Of a stretch of DNA of 64,000 bases, positions 18,933-26,802 are shown one piece after another; within the stretch, counting starts at the first letter, position 1, and the number at the start of each line of letters is the position of its first letter. The position numbers and the translations under genes are program-made. The stretch comes from Bin87 sp965219925 (GTDB taxonomy: Bacteria; Chloroflexota; Dehalococcoidia; Lucifugimonadales; UBA3495): positions 4,092,001 through 4,156,000 of the forward strand of contig OZ244795.1 of the NCBI GenBank assembly GCA_965219925.1. The letters are read 5' to 3'. A model generated the notes under the pieces. That model saw nothing but the letters and a program-made list of their open reading frames with translations, was not told the DNA's origin and did no database searches.

Positions 18933-18985
18933 CTAGGGCCCTTGCTCTTACCTTTACGCTTTCGGTTTGTCCGTGACTTCGGCAT
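18933..18985 (-). pseudogene. 5' fragment of the broken TPR-toxin gene
   Basis: The ATG at 18985 follows an AAGGAG ribosome site and encodes MPKSRTNRKRKGKSKGP before the IS1182 begins. Joined across the IS via one CTAG, it continues PSGSPNRARSETVLSEL into the TPR frame. The start is 11 nt after the stop of the upstream flavoenzyme gene, so the intact gene was probably in one operon with it. The Lys/Arg-rich N-terminus might bind nucleic acid. Confidence 0.8.
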
Positions 18986-18996
18986 CGGGGAACTCC

Positions 18997-20226
18997 TTAC
19001 CCCATAGCATCCACGCCCGCCATGCCCAGGCGGAATTGGCCGAGGTTGTCGTAGGCGCTGGTGTTGACCATGAAGTGCTGGGCGGCGGCGTTGACGTCGC
19101 GCATACAGCGCTGCAAGACCCGGTCGTTGTAGATGGCGTTGCCGCCGCCGTAGCGGAACGCTGTAATTGCCACCTGGCAGGCCACGTCGGTGGCATAGGC
19201 GCAGGCGCCCCGCAATCTCAACTGGCGTTCCAGATCGGGCCGCTCCTGACGCAGGCAGAATTCCCAGGCGTCGTCCAGAGCTTCGCGGCACAGCGCCCGC
19301 GCCGCCCGCAGTTGCTGGTCGCACTTGCCCAGGTCGTGCTGCAACGCGCCGCGATTTGCGATGGGTGAGGTCAGGTATCCGCGCTGGTAAGAGCCGGCCT
19401 GCAGCGAGATTTCGTCCAGGGCGCGCCGGGCGACACCCAGGGCGAAGGCGGCGTGGTCGGTGGTGACGAATCCGGGCCGGCCCAGCCAGAACATGGGACC
19501 GCCGCATCGCGGGTCGGTGGTCAGCAGGTCGAAGGCGAAATCGTGGGAAATGAAGCAGTTATCCAGGACGAAATCGCGACTGCCGGTGCCTTTCAGTCCC
19601 ATCACCTGCCAGTTGTCCAGAAACTGCACGTCCTCGATGTGCACTGCCATCACCATGTGCTCCGGCCCGGTTTGACCGTCCCGAACGATGCGAAAGCCGG
19701 CAGACATCCAGGAAGAATGCCCGGAACCGCTGGCAAAGGGCCAACGCCCGCTGACCCGCCATCCGCCCTCCACGGGGGCGCCCAACCCGCGCGGTATGAT
19801 GGAACCAGAAGCGATGGGCATGCGCCCGTTGGCGAAGATGTGTTCGACGCCAGCATCGGGGAGGAAAGCGCCCTTCCACGCGGTGCTGGTGCTGTTGATG
19901 AAGGTACACCAGCCGGCTGAGGGGTTGATGTAGCTGATCTCGTCGATGAGTTCCAGGTAGAGCAGGGGATCGACTTCGGGGCCGCCGAGTTCCCGGGGCA
20001 CTTTGAGAGACAGCAACCCTTCCCGATAGAGGGCGACCACGGACGGCCAGGCCAGGGTTTCGCCGGCGTCGTTGGCTTCGGCGTCGGCTTCCAGCGTGGG
20101 ACGGATGCGGGCGATGGCGTCCAGCAGGTGGCGGCGCAGCGGTTCGCGTTCGGCGGGGAGGGTCGGGATGCCGGCGTCTTCCAGGGCGGTGACGTCGAAG
20201 GGCGCAAAGGTGATGGCGGTGGACAT
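18997..20226 (-). CDS. Acyl-CoA dehydrogenase-fold flavoprotein, probably FMN-dependent monooxygenase type
   Basis: The 409-residue protein has the acyl-CoA dehydrogenase fold but resembles the monooxygenase branch (HsaA/DszC-like). N-terminal helices include YREGLLSLKVPRELGGPE. The middle beta domain has GGWRVSGRWPFASGSGH and MGLKGTGSRDFVLDN. The C-terminal helices contain AITAFRYGGGNAIYNDR and AQHFMVNTSAYDNLGQ. The usual dehydrogenase catalytic Glu is not obvious. Members hydroxylate aromatic or sulfur substrates using reduced flavin supplied by a reductase. The ATG at 20226 is preferred to the TTG at 20244. Confidence 0.82.
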   Translation of the reverse strand: MSTAITFAPFDVTALEDAGIPTLPAEREPLRRHLLDAIARIRPTLEADAEANDAGETLAWPSVVALYREGLLSLKVPRELGGPEVDPLLYLELIDEISYINPSAGWCTFINSTSTAWKGAFLPDAGVEHIFANGRMPIASGSIIPRGLGAPVEGGWRVSGRWPFASGSGHSSWMSAGFRIVRDGQTGPEHMVMAVHIEDVQFLDNWQVMGLKGTGSRDFVLDNCFISHDFAFDLLTTDPRCGGPMFWLGRPGFVTTDHAAFALGVARRALDEISLQAGSYQRGYLTSPIANRGALQHDLGKCDQQLRAARALCREALDDAWEFCLRQERPDLERQLRLRGACAYATDVACQVAITAFRYGGGNAIYNDRVLQRCMRDVNAAAQHFMVNTSAYDNLGQFRLGMAGVDAMG

Positions 20227-20247
20227 GGAGAGGTTCCCGAACAACCG

Positions 20248-20451
20248 TCAGGCGGTGGTTCTCTTCCGTTTCAATTCCGCAATTTCATCGTCGGTGAGGC
20301 CAAGTTGATCTCGGAATATACGAAAGGCGATGCGGCGGTCTTCATCGTTACCGTTGAGGAGATTGATAGCGGATTCGCGCATCAGTCGGCCAAATTCCGG
20401 TTCTCGCTGCACACGAGCCCTTACATAGTCATCGAGCTCGGTATATGCCAT
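20248..20451 (-). CDS. Small antitoxin-like protein 2
   Basis: The 67-residue protein (RARVQREPEFGRLMRESAIN, IFRDQLGLTDDEIAELKRKR) resembles the N-terminal part of the regulator/antitoxin family that partners HigB-type toxins. It is a paralog of the gene at 20524-20727: ARVQR-PEF-RL and NDEDRRIA-RI-RD are shared. The C-terminal helix LTDDEIAELK looks like the start of an HTH that then ends. It is the third gene after the toxin at 20739-21041. Confidence 0.65.
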   Translation of the reverse strand: MAYTELDDYVRARVQREPEFGRLMRESAINLLNGNDEDRRIAFRIFRDQLGLTDDEIAELKRKRTTA

Positions 20452-20523
20452 GATTTTTTGCTCCTTATACGTACTGCCGGCTCAGGCGCAGGGCGGTTAC
20501 GTCGTCGGGAGCGAAGGCGGTGG

Positions 20524-20727
20524 TCATGCAGTGGCTTGATTCCGTTTCAATTCGTCGATTTCAGCATCGGTCAAGCCAAAGTGGTCGCGCAATATCCGCA
20601 TGGCAATGCGATGGTCTTCGTCGTTGCCGTCCAGCAGATCAATCGCTGTTTCGTGCCATAGCCTGGCGAACTCGGGATCCCGTTGTACCCGTGCCCGGGT
20701 AGCGTCATCGTTTCTGATCAGCGCCAT
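20524..20727 (-). CDS. Small antitoxin-like protein 1
   Basis: This 67-residue protein (RARVQRDPEFARLWHETAID, GNDEDHRIAMRILRDHFGLT) starts 11 nt after the toxin gene stops and is the likelier cognate antitoxin. It is about 60% identical by eye to the next gene, which points to a tandem duplication of the antitoxin. Family assignment is by resemblance of the RVQRDP.F pattern to HigB-associated regulators. Confidence 0.68.
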   Translation of the reverse strand: MALIRNDDATRARVQRDPEFARLWHETAIDLLDGNDEDHRIAMRILRDHFGLTDAEIDELKRNQATA

Positions 20728-20738
20728 AACTCCGCTCC

Positions 20739-21041
20739 TTATATGTAATGTTCGCTGAGACGTCCGGCCTTGGCGATGTCTCCGCGCTGCTGGCTGGCCT
20801 TGTCACCGCCGATTAGCGCCAGCACAACGTTGCTACTCTGCCTACAGAAGTATAGTCGAATCCCCGCTCCTCTTCCCATCAAGCGCCGCTCAAAAATACC
20901 GCTAACCCCGGGTAATGGCTTGTAATCACCCCAGTTACCTTCTTCCATCCGCGCAAGCACCAAGGAAACGCGATTTACCGACGCTGGATCCAAAGTGTCC
21001 ATCCACTCCTCGAATTCTGGTGTTCTCAGTACCTCGTACAC
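20739..21041 (-). CDS. HigB/RelE-superfamily toxin (TIGR02683 type)
   Basis: The 100-residue protein shows the type II toxin pattern: TPEFEEWMDTLDPASVNRVS, MEEGNWGDYKPLPGVSGIFE, GAGIRLYFCR and ALIGGDKASQQRGDI. Such toxins cleave mRNA at the ribosome. It is first in a three-gene set, followed by two antitoxin-like paralogs. It is homologous to the toxin domain broken at 14461-14715. Confidence 0.86.
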   Translation of the reverse strand: MYEVLRTPEFEEWMDTLDPASVNRVSLVLARMEEGNWGDYKPLPGVSGIFERRLMGRGAGIRLYFCRQSSNVVLALIGGDKASQQRGDIAKAGRLSEHYI

Positions 21042-21053
21042 GGTCTGACTTTA

Positions 21054-22193
21054 TCAGGCGTTGGCGGGCGTGTTTTCGATTTCCTCCATTAGGGCGGTTA
21101 GCATTTCGGCTTCGGGGACTACGCGGACTTTTTCGCCTTTGCGGAATATGATGGCCCGGCCGGCTCCGGCGGCGATGCCCACGTCGGCGTCCTTGGCCTC
21201 GCCGGGTCCGTTGACCTCGCAGCCCATGACGGCCACCTTGATTTTCTTGTCGCTGCGTTTGACCAGTGCGTCCACGTCGTTGGCCAGTTTCACCACGTCC
21301 ACGTCGGCTCGGCCGCAGCTGGGGCAGGCTACCAGCGTCGTGCCCTTGTCCCGCAGGTTCAGCGACTTGAGAATCTCGTAGCCGGCGGTAACTTCCTCAA
21401 CGCTGTCGCCGCTGAGGGAAACGCGGATGGTGTCGCCGATGCCCTCGTAGAGCAGCACGCCCAGGCCAACGGCGGTGCGGATGGAGCCGGACTGCACGGT
21501 GCCGGCCTCGGTGATGCCAAGGTGCAGAGGATAGGGCACCATCTCGCCGAGACGGCGGTACGCCTCCACGGTGGTGGGAACGTCAAAAGCCTTCATGGAA
21601 ATCTTGATCTGGTCGAAGTCCTGTTCTTCCAGCAGGCTGATTTCCCAAAGGGCGGTGGCCACCATGTGATCAACCACGCTGTAGTCGCCGGTTTGGGCCT
21701 CGCCGGCTTTGGGCAGGCGGTTGACCAGATCCATGTGGCGGGAGAATCCGCGGGTGCGACCGATGCCACCCACCGGGGGAAGGCTGCCGAAGTTGACGCC
21801 GATGCGGATGGGGATGTTGCGTTCCTTGGCGGACTGCACCACTTCGCGCACCTGGTCGGCGTTGCGAAGGTTGCCGGGATTGAGGCGCAGGCAGTCCACG
21901 CCGCCGGCGGCGCACTCCAGGGCCAGCTGGTAATGGAAGTGGATATCGGCAATCAGGGGAATGTGAATCTGCTTCTTGATCTCGGCCATTGCCTGGGCCG
22001 CTGCCATGTCGGGCACCGCCGACCGGATGATTTCGCAACCCGCCTCTTCCAGTTCGTGAATCTGGCGCACGGTGGCCTTCACGTCGCGGGTGTCGGTTTT
22101 GGTCATGGACTGGACGGTAACGTCGGCGCCACCGCCCACTTTCACGCCGCCAACGTACACGGGTTTGGTAACTCGCCGTTTGTTATAAGTCAT
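21054..22193 (-). CDS. ispG: 4-hydroxy-3-methylbut-2-enyl diphosphate synthase (IspG/GcpE)
   Basis: This enzyme catalyses the penultimate step of the MEP isoprenoid pathway using a 4Fe-4S cluster. The 379 residues contain VTVQSMTKTDTRD, the TIM-barrel segments LIADIHFHYQLAL and LRLNPGN, and the C-terminal cluster site CPSCGR plus GCEVNGPGEAKDADVG with the third Cys and the Glu ligand. The ATG at 22193 is chosen; a GTG three codons earlier is possible. The 3' end lies 12 nt from the toxin gene start. Confidence 0.96.
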   Translation of the reverse strand: MTYNKRRVTKPVYVGGVKVGGGADVTVQSMTKTDTRDVKATVRQIHELEEAGCEIIRSAVPDMAAAQAMAEIKKQIHIPLIADIHFHYQLALECAAGGVDCLRLNPGNLRNADQVREVVQSAKERNIPIRIGVNFGSLPPVGGIGRTRGFSRHMDLVNRLPKAGEAQTGDYSVVDHMVATALWEISLLEEQDFDQIKISMKAFDVPTTVEAYRRLGEMVPYPLHLGITEAGTVQSGSIRTAVGLGVLLYEGIGDTIRVSLSGDSVEEVTAGYEILKSLNLRDKGTTLVACPSCGRADVDVVKLANDVDALVKRSDKKIKVAVMGCEVNGPGEAKDADVGIAAGAGRAIIFRKGEKVRVVPEAEMLTALMEEIENTPANA

Positions 22194-22333
22194 GGTCAAC
22201 ACCGCCGTTCAGTAGGGTAGTTAAAGGATAGCTCGGTAGGTCGAACCGACGGGGCAATGATACACGACGGGCTGGGGGCGATGCCACTGGTGGGGGAGGC
22301 GCGGTGTTACGGAATACGGGCCGACATGGATGG

Positions 22334-23806
22334 TCAGGATGAACAGGATTTTACGTTGGGGATACGGTTGATGCGGGGAACGGGTTGGCGCGCGAACACG
22401 GCGAACAGGCCGGCGCCGATGACCGCGGTGGTTCCCCCGATGCGGAAAGCATCCCGGTAGGCCAGCAGGAACGCCTGATCCGGGTCGATGGCGGAGCTAA
22501 CGGCATATTGGTCGCTGAGGGCGGAGAAGATGGCTCCGACTACGGCGACGCAGAACACGGTTCCCGAAGCCTGCGCCAGCGACATTGCGCCGGATGCGGT
22601 GCCGTAGCGGTCGGCCGGCACGCTGCCCAGCATCAGGGCATAGGCCGCCGACTGGAACCATCCGACGCCCAATCCAACCATGGCGATGGTGGCGGCCGGG
22701 TGCCAGATCGCGGAGTCTGAATTTAGGGCCGACATCGCGAACAGTCCCACGGCAACGCTGGTCAATCCCAACGCGCCCACCGGACGCACACCCCACCGGT
22801 CGCAGAGCCAGCCGCCGATTGGTGCGGATACGATGTTGCAGGCGGACAAGGTCGCCAGCATGATGCCTAGGGTAACGGGCCCGCGGTTCAGCGAATCGGT
22901 GATGTAGAAGGGGAAGATGAACCAGATTACGAACTGGGAAAAATGCCCCAGGAACATCACGGACGTGGCGGTCTGAAAGGCCGGGAGTCGCAACAACGCG
23001 CCCGGCAACACGGGTGATTGGGCGCGGGTTTCGGTCCTGATCAGCGCCGCCAACACAACGGGAGTCAGCGCCAGCAGCGCGATGACGATGGGTGAGGTCC
23101 AACCGATGGACTGTCCCAGCCTCAACCCGATTATGAGGCACAACAGCAGAGCCAGCACCAGCGCGGCGCCCAGAATGTCGAACCGCCGGTTTGATGCCTG
23201 GGGCGACAGGCGGCCGGGTACGGCCAGCAATCCGGCGGCCAGCGCCAGCGCCGTCAGGGGGATGCGCCCAGCGTACACCGCCTGCCAGCCGTAGATTTGC
23301 ACCAGCGAGCCGGCGGCAAGGGTTGAAGCAACCATTCCGAAGGCCAGGCTGGCCGATGTAAAGCCCATGGACAGTCCACGGCGGTGGTCTGGGAAGATGA
23401 ATGCCGCGATGGCTGGCGCGGTGCTGTACAGGCAGCCGGTGCCCAGGGCCTGCAGCGCTCGAAAACCGACCATGGCTTCCAGCGTCGGCGACAGCGTCAG
23501 GCACAGCATGGCGATGAGGTAGGTTACGGTGCCGAACAGGTAAACCACCCGCAGGCCGAAACGGTCGGCGAAGGCGCCGGCTCCCAGGGCCAGGCCGGCG
23601 CGGGTGGCTATGAATACTACGATGACCCACTGGACGGCGGCCAGGTCGGTGTCGAAAGCGTCGCGAATGGCGGGCAGGGCCACGTTGACGGAGAAGTCCA
23701 GCGACGCCAGGATCATGCCGAGGGCCGCTGCGCCACCCATGAGGACGGTGCGCCAGCGGGGACGGGGCAACATTACGGCATCGGAGTTGTGGCCAGGGTC
23801 GGGCAT
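22334..23806 (-). CDS. MFS drug/metabolite exporter, DHA2 (14-helix) type
   Basis: The 490-residue inner-membrane transporter has about 14 hydrophobic segments. Its first helix carries the DHA2 signature LASLDFSVNVALPAIRDAF, and ADRFGLRVVYLFG is the loop 2-3 motif. Export of a drug or metabolite by proton antiport is expected; the substrate is unknown. On the minus strand a TACAAT box (23815-23820) ends 8 nt before the ATG, so the mRNA is probably leaderless. The gene start is duplicated at 24053-24093. Confidence 0.87.
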   Translation of the reverse strand: MPDPGHNSDAVMLPRPRWRTVLMGGAAALGMILASLDFSVNVALPAIRDAFDTDLAAVQWVIVVFIATRAGLALGAGAFADRFGLRVVYLFGTVTYLIAMLCLTLSPTLEAMVGFRALQALGTGCLYSTAPAIAAFIFPDHRRGLSMGFTSASLAFGMVASTLAAGSLVQIYGWQAVYAGRIPLTALALAAGLLAVPGRLSPQASNRRFDILGAALVLALLLCLIIGLRLGQSIGWTSPIVIALLALTPVVLAALIRTETRAQSPVLPGALLRLPAFQTATSVMFLGHFSQFVIWFIFPFYITDSLNRGPVTLGIMLATLSACNIVSAPIGGWLCDRWGVRPVGALGLTSVAVGLFAMSALNSDSAIWHPAATIAMVGLGVGWFQSAAYALMLGSVPADRYGTASGAMSLAQASGTVFCVAVVGAIFSALSDQYAVSSAIDPDQAFLLAYRDAFRIGGTTAVIGAGLFAVFARQPVPRINRIPNVKSCSS

Positions 23807-24093
23807 AGGGACGCATTGTAAGGGAAAGTGACACGACGCTGTTGCCTACCCACTTTGTCATTGCGAGCGTAGCGTGGCAATCTCGTTGAGGTTGAGCACA
23901 CGTCGGCAAACCGCCCTTGCTACGGCGACGAGATTGCCACGTGGTTCGACAGGCTCACCATGAGCGGCTGCGCTCCTCGCAATGACAGGTGGGGATGGGC
24001 GCTCCTCGCAATGACAGTAGGCCAGTTTGGTTTGACAAAGTGGGTAGGCATAAGGGTCGGGCATAGGGACGCATTGTAAGGGAAAGTGACACG
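23796..24093. repeat. 41-bp direct repeat of the MFS gene start, flanking an inserted repeat B element
   Basis: The bases 23796-23836, including the MFS start codon and -10 box (GGGCATAGGGACGCATTGTA core), recur at 24053-24093. Between them lies the element at 23845-24048. Weak similarity continues about 10 bases further, so the duplication may be nearer 50 bp. Confidence 0.8.
23845..24048. mobile_element. Repeat B element with 16-bp perfect terminal inverted repeats
   Basis: CCTACCCACTTTGTCA at 23845-23860 is the exact complement of the bases at 24033-24048. The core is a repeat B copy (CATTGCGAGCG ... CTCGCAATGACAG) whose right end is partly doubled at 23990-24018. This makes it one of the few copies here with clearly visible outer ends. 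Confidence 0.7.
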
Positions 24094-24129
24094 CCGCGAG
24101 TTGGCGGCGCGGAAATCCGCGCACTGTGC

Positions 24130-24135
24130 TACCAT
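24130..24135 (+). promoter_or_regulatory. Extended -10 promoter of the first Uma2 gene
   Basis: TGCTACCAT (TG at 24127-24128, hexamer 24130-24135) lies 25 nt before the ATG. It matches the TGCTAnnAT pattern seen before several other genes in the window. Confidence 0.4.
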
Positions 24136-24160
24136 CGTCTTCGCTAACCGGAGGTTTGCC

Positions 24161-24949
24161 ATGACTACGAAACCACGGCCCGCATATCGGTTGTATGATG
24201 ATGAGGGTAATTATTACCCCGACTCGGATGGTGAGCCGTTGCCCGACGGATTTGAGCAGGACATGCCGTACCTGGAAATCAGGTGGGCAGTTCAGAATTA
24301 TTTCCACGCCCGCCCTGATGTGGTAACGAGCGGCAACACGTTCATCTATTACGAAAGGGGTAATCCGCGCCGTTCGATTTCGCCCGACTGCTATGTGGCA
24401 TTCGGGGTGACCAGGGAGGCTGTCGCACGGCACAACTCATACTGGGTATGGGACGTGGGCAAGCCGCCGGACTTTGCGCTGGAAGTCGGGTCGAGCAGCA
24501 CCGGGCGACGGGATACCGGGTACAAACGGACGCTGTACGCCCAGATCGGCATTGGTGAATACTGGCGCTACGATCCTACTCCGGACAGCAAGCACTACGG
24601 GGAGAAGCTGGTGGGGGAGCGGCTGGTGAACGGTGAATACCGGCGGTTCCCGCTGGAAACCACGGCGGACGGGGCGCCCTGGGGCCACAGCCCGACGCTG
24701 GGACTGGATTTGTGCTGGGCAGAGGGCGTGCTGCACTTTTACGATCCGGCGGCCGGCCAGTACCTGCCTACCAGCCAGGAGCAGATCGATGCTTTGCGAG
24801 CGGCGGAGAATGCCCGCCAGGTCGCAGAGGACGCCCGCCAGGCCGCCGAGAATGCCCGCCAACAGGAAGCCGCCGCCCGCCAGGCCGCCGAATCGGAAGC
24901 GGCGGAACTTAGGGAGCAGCTGCGCCGGGTACTTGGGGGTAGAGAATAG
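24161..24949 (+). CDS. Uma2-family (DUF820) PD-(D/E)XK nuclease-like protein
   Basis: The 262-residue protein starts at an ATG with a GGAGG ribosome site. It contains the Uma2 core: SPDCYVAFGV, PPDFALEVGSSST and YAQIGIGEYWRYD, which carry the acidic and Lys residues of the restriction-endonuclease-like fold. After residue 210 there is an Ala/Arg/Glu-rich heptad region (AENARQVAEDARQAAENARQ) forming a coiled coil. It is a close paralog of the gene at 32866-33588. Biological role of the family is unsettled. Confidence 0.83.
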   Translation: MTTKPRPAYRLYDDEGNYYPDSDGEPLPDGFEQDMPYLEIRWAVQNYFHARPDVVTSGNTFIYYERGNPRRSISPDCYVAFGVTREAVARHNSYWVWDVGKPPDFALEVGSSSTGRRDTGYKRTLYAQIGIGEYWRYDPTPDSKHYGEKLVGERLVNGEYRRFPLETTADGAPWGHSPTLGLDLCWAEGVLHFYDPAAGQYLPTSQEQIDALRAAENARQVAEDARQAAENARQQEAAARQAAESEAAELREQLRRVLGGRE

Positions 24950-25073
24950 CCCAGTGCATCATTCACGCTGGGATGTTCGCCCTGGGATGTTTCGGTGCGG
25001 CGATTAATACATCGCGCCGCTACGCCTCCGTCGCAAGAGAGGATTCGCTATAACTACACGAAAGATTTTCGCT

Positions 25074-26780
25074 GTGTCGTTGCTGCTGACGACAGTTGGT
25101 TTGATGCTGACTTCGACCGCGTTGGCCTGCACTGCGCCGGAGCCGATGGCGGTTCCAACTGCTACATCAGCGCCGGCGGTGGCCGCATCACTTACGGCCA
25201 CACCATTGCCTACCGATACGCTAACTTCGTTGCCAACGGCGACGATTGCGCTGTCAACGCCGGAGCCGACGGCTACCAGCACGCCGGTTCCTCCGACGTA
25301 CACGCCGGCGCCTACATTTACGCCCAAGCCGCTGCCTACGGCTACGCTGCAGCCCACTCCTACCAGCACGCCCGGGCCGACGCGTACCCCGCGCCCGACC
25401 AGTACGCCGAGGCCGCCGAGTCTTATCGCAAGCCTCGAGAACGGCGCCTGGCTGGAACGAAATGAACGGGCGCGGGCGGCAGAAATCCGGGCATTGCCCT
25501 GGGTTGCCGACGGTGTTGACGATGCTGAGCGCACTGCCGCTGAGGCATTGATTGCTTGTGCGCGGTGGTATCCCGATGTGTTCAGCGCCTTGCTGCAAAA
25601 GCCGTGGGTTGGGGACAGCATTACGGCTGACGAAACTGTGGCTATTTCCAGGCTACGCTGGACGGCGTACTATTCTCTCGAATTGGCCGATAAGATGCTG
25701 CAGAAATCCTGGGCGCAGGACGGGATTACTGCGGATGAAGCGACGGTTATCCGGTACTTATACAATATGGTTTGGACCGCGGATGAAATTCCGGAGCAAG
25801 TGGTCCTCGAGACTGCTAACGACATTTTGGATATGCCGTTCCTGGAGAGTGTGGAGGGCGCTGACGCTGCGGCGGTGCGGTCTCTGGAAAGGATTAGTGG
25901 CAATGGCAGTGATGTTCTCCTCAAGATAATATCTCACTCTACGCTTAGCGACGGCATCACTGATGAAGAGGCCAAAATCGTTGCGCTGCTGGGTGCGACG
26001 TACCAATACAGCCCGGAATCGGTGGATTTTCTGTTGCGGGGCACCGGAGTGTATCTGGAAGAGCGCGCGATTGAACTGCCGTTGTCGGGCGAAGTGTTAC
26101 TGGCAATCATCCGCATTCGCGACCAGGTGACGCCAAACATGGATTTTTTGGAGCATACGGTGCGTACCGCTGAGGAGTTCATGAGCGAACCGCTGCCCAC
26201 GAATCACGTCGCCTGGTACTTTGACGATTCGATTCGTGCCACCGCCGGTGGAACCAACTTCGGCACACATATAACGTCCAAACTGCATTACGACGTGGAG
26301 AACGGATACTCGTGGAAGCGCGTGCCGTTCCATATTGCTCACGAGGTGGCCCATTACTACTGGACGGGCAATCAGAGGTGGATCAATGAAGGGGCGGCAG
26401 ATTTACTCAGTTCCATCTCTGAAAACGCCCGCGTTGAAACGCCAATAGAGTCTACCCGAAACCCTTGCGCTTCTGCCCAATCAATTTCTCAACTGGAAGG
26501 CTTGGATGCTGAATATGGCTCCAATGATGCGGGCAAATGTTATTACTCGTTGGGAGAGGCGCTGTTCCTGGACCTGTACGACAGCTTGGGCGAGGAAACG
26601 TTCCGGCAGGGGTTTCGCAATCTGTACCTGAAATCGCTGCGGGATGATGCTACGGACGACTGCGAGGGTACGGACTTGGGCATCTGCCACTTGGAAGCGG
26701 CGTTCAAGGCAGGGGTATCGGACGAGGTTGCGGCGCAGGTGGATGAGATAGTGGGCCGGTGGTACGGGGAGACGCCGTAA
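25074..26780 (+). CDS. Secreted lipoprotein with gluzincin metallopeptidase domain
   Basis: The N-terminus is a lipoprotein signal peptide (hydrophobic LLLTTVGLMLT, lipobox STALAC). It is followed by about 100 residues rich in Thr and Pro, a surface spacer. Residues 125-340 hold four or five degenerate repeats containing GITADE. The C-terminal domain has the zinc motif HEVAH (residues 423-427) and INEGAADL with the third ligand Glu near 439, as in gluzincins. The listed start is GTG 25074, but a Lys/Arg-containing leader ITTRKIFAV precedes it in frame behind GAGAGG. The true start may therefore be the ATA at 25050, perhaps a decayed ATG. Confidence 0.78.
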   Translation: MSLLLTTVGLMLTSTALACTAPEPMAVPTATSAPAVAASLTATPLPTDTLTSLPTATIALSTPEPTATSTPVPPTYTPAPTFTPKPLPTATLQPTPTSTPGPTRTPRPTSTPRPPSLIASLENGAWLERNERARAAEIRALPWVADGVDDAERTAAEALIACARWYPDVFSALLQKPWVGDSITADETVAISRLRWTAYYSLELADKMLQKSWAQDGITADEATVIRYLYNMVWTADEIPEQVVLETANDILDMPFLESVEGADAAAVRSLERISGNGSDVLLKIISHSTLSDGITDEEAKIVALLGATYQYSPESVDFLLRGTGVYLEERAIELPLSGEVLLAIIRIRDQVTPNMDFLEHTVRTAEEFMSEPLPTNHVAWYFDDSIRATAGGTNFGTHITSKLHYDVENGYSWKRVPFHIAHEVAHYYWTGNQRWINEGAADLLSSISENARVETPIESTRNPCASAQSISQLEGLDAEYGSNDAGKCYYSLGEALFLDLYDSLGEETFRQGFRNLYLKSLRDDATDDCEGTDLGICHLEAAFKAGVSDEVAAQVDEIVGRWYGETP

Positions 26781-26802
26781 CCAACGCCGGCGCGCTGCCG
26801 GG

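Noticed and set aside
22225..22255. GGTCGAACC sequence resembling a tRNA T-loop
   Set aside because: No acceptor, D or anticodon stems can be drawn around it. The GGTTCGACAGG sequences elsewhere belong to repeat palindromes.
25004..25621. Other-frame readings of the Thr/Pro-rich region (for example the minus-strand Gly/Val-rich frame)
   Set aside because: The low-complexity linker gives long frames in all directions; only the plus frame has a lipobox and a downstream metallopeptidase domain.
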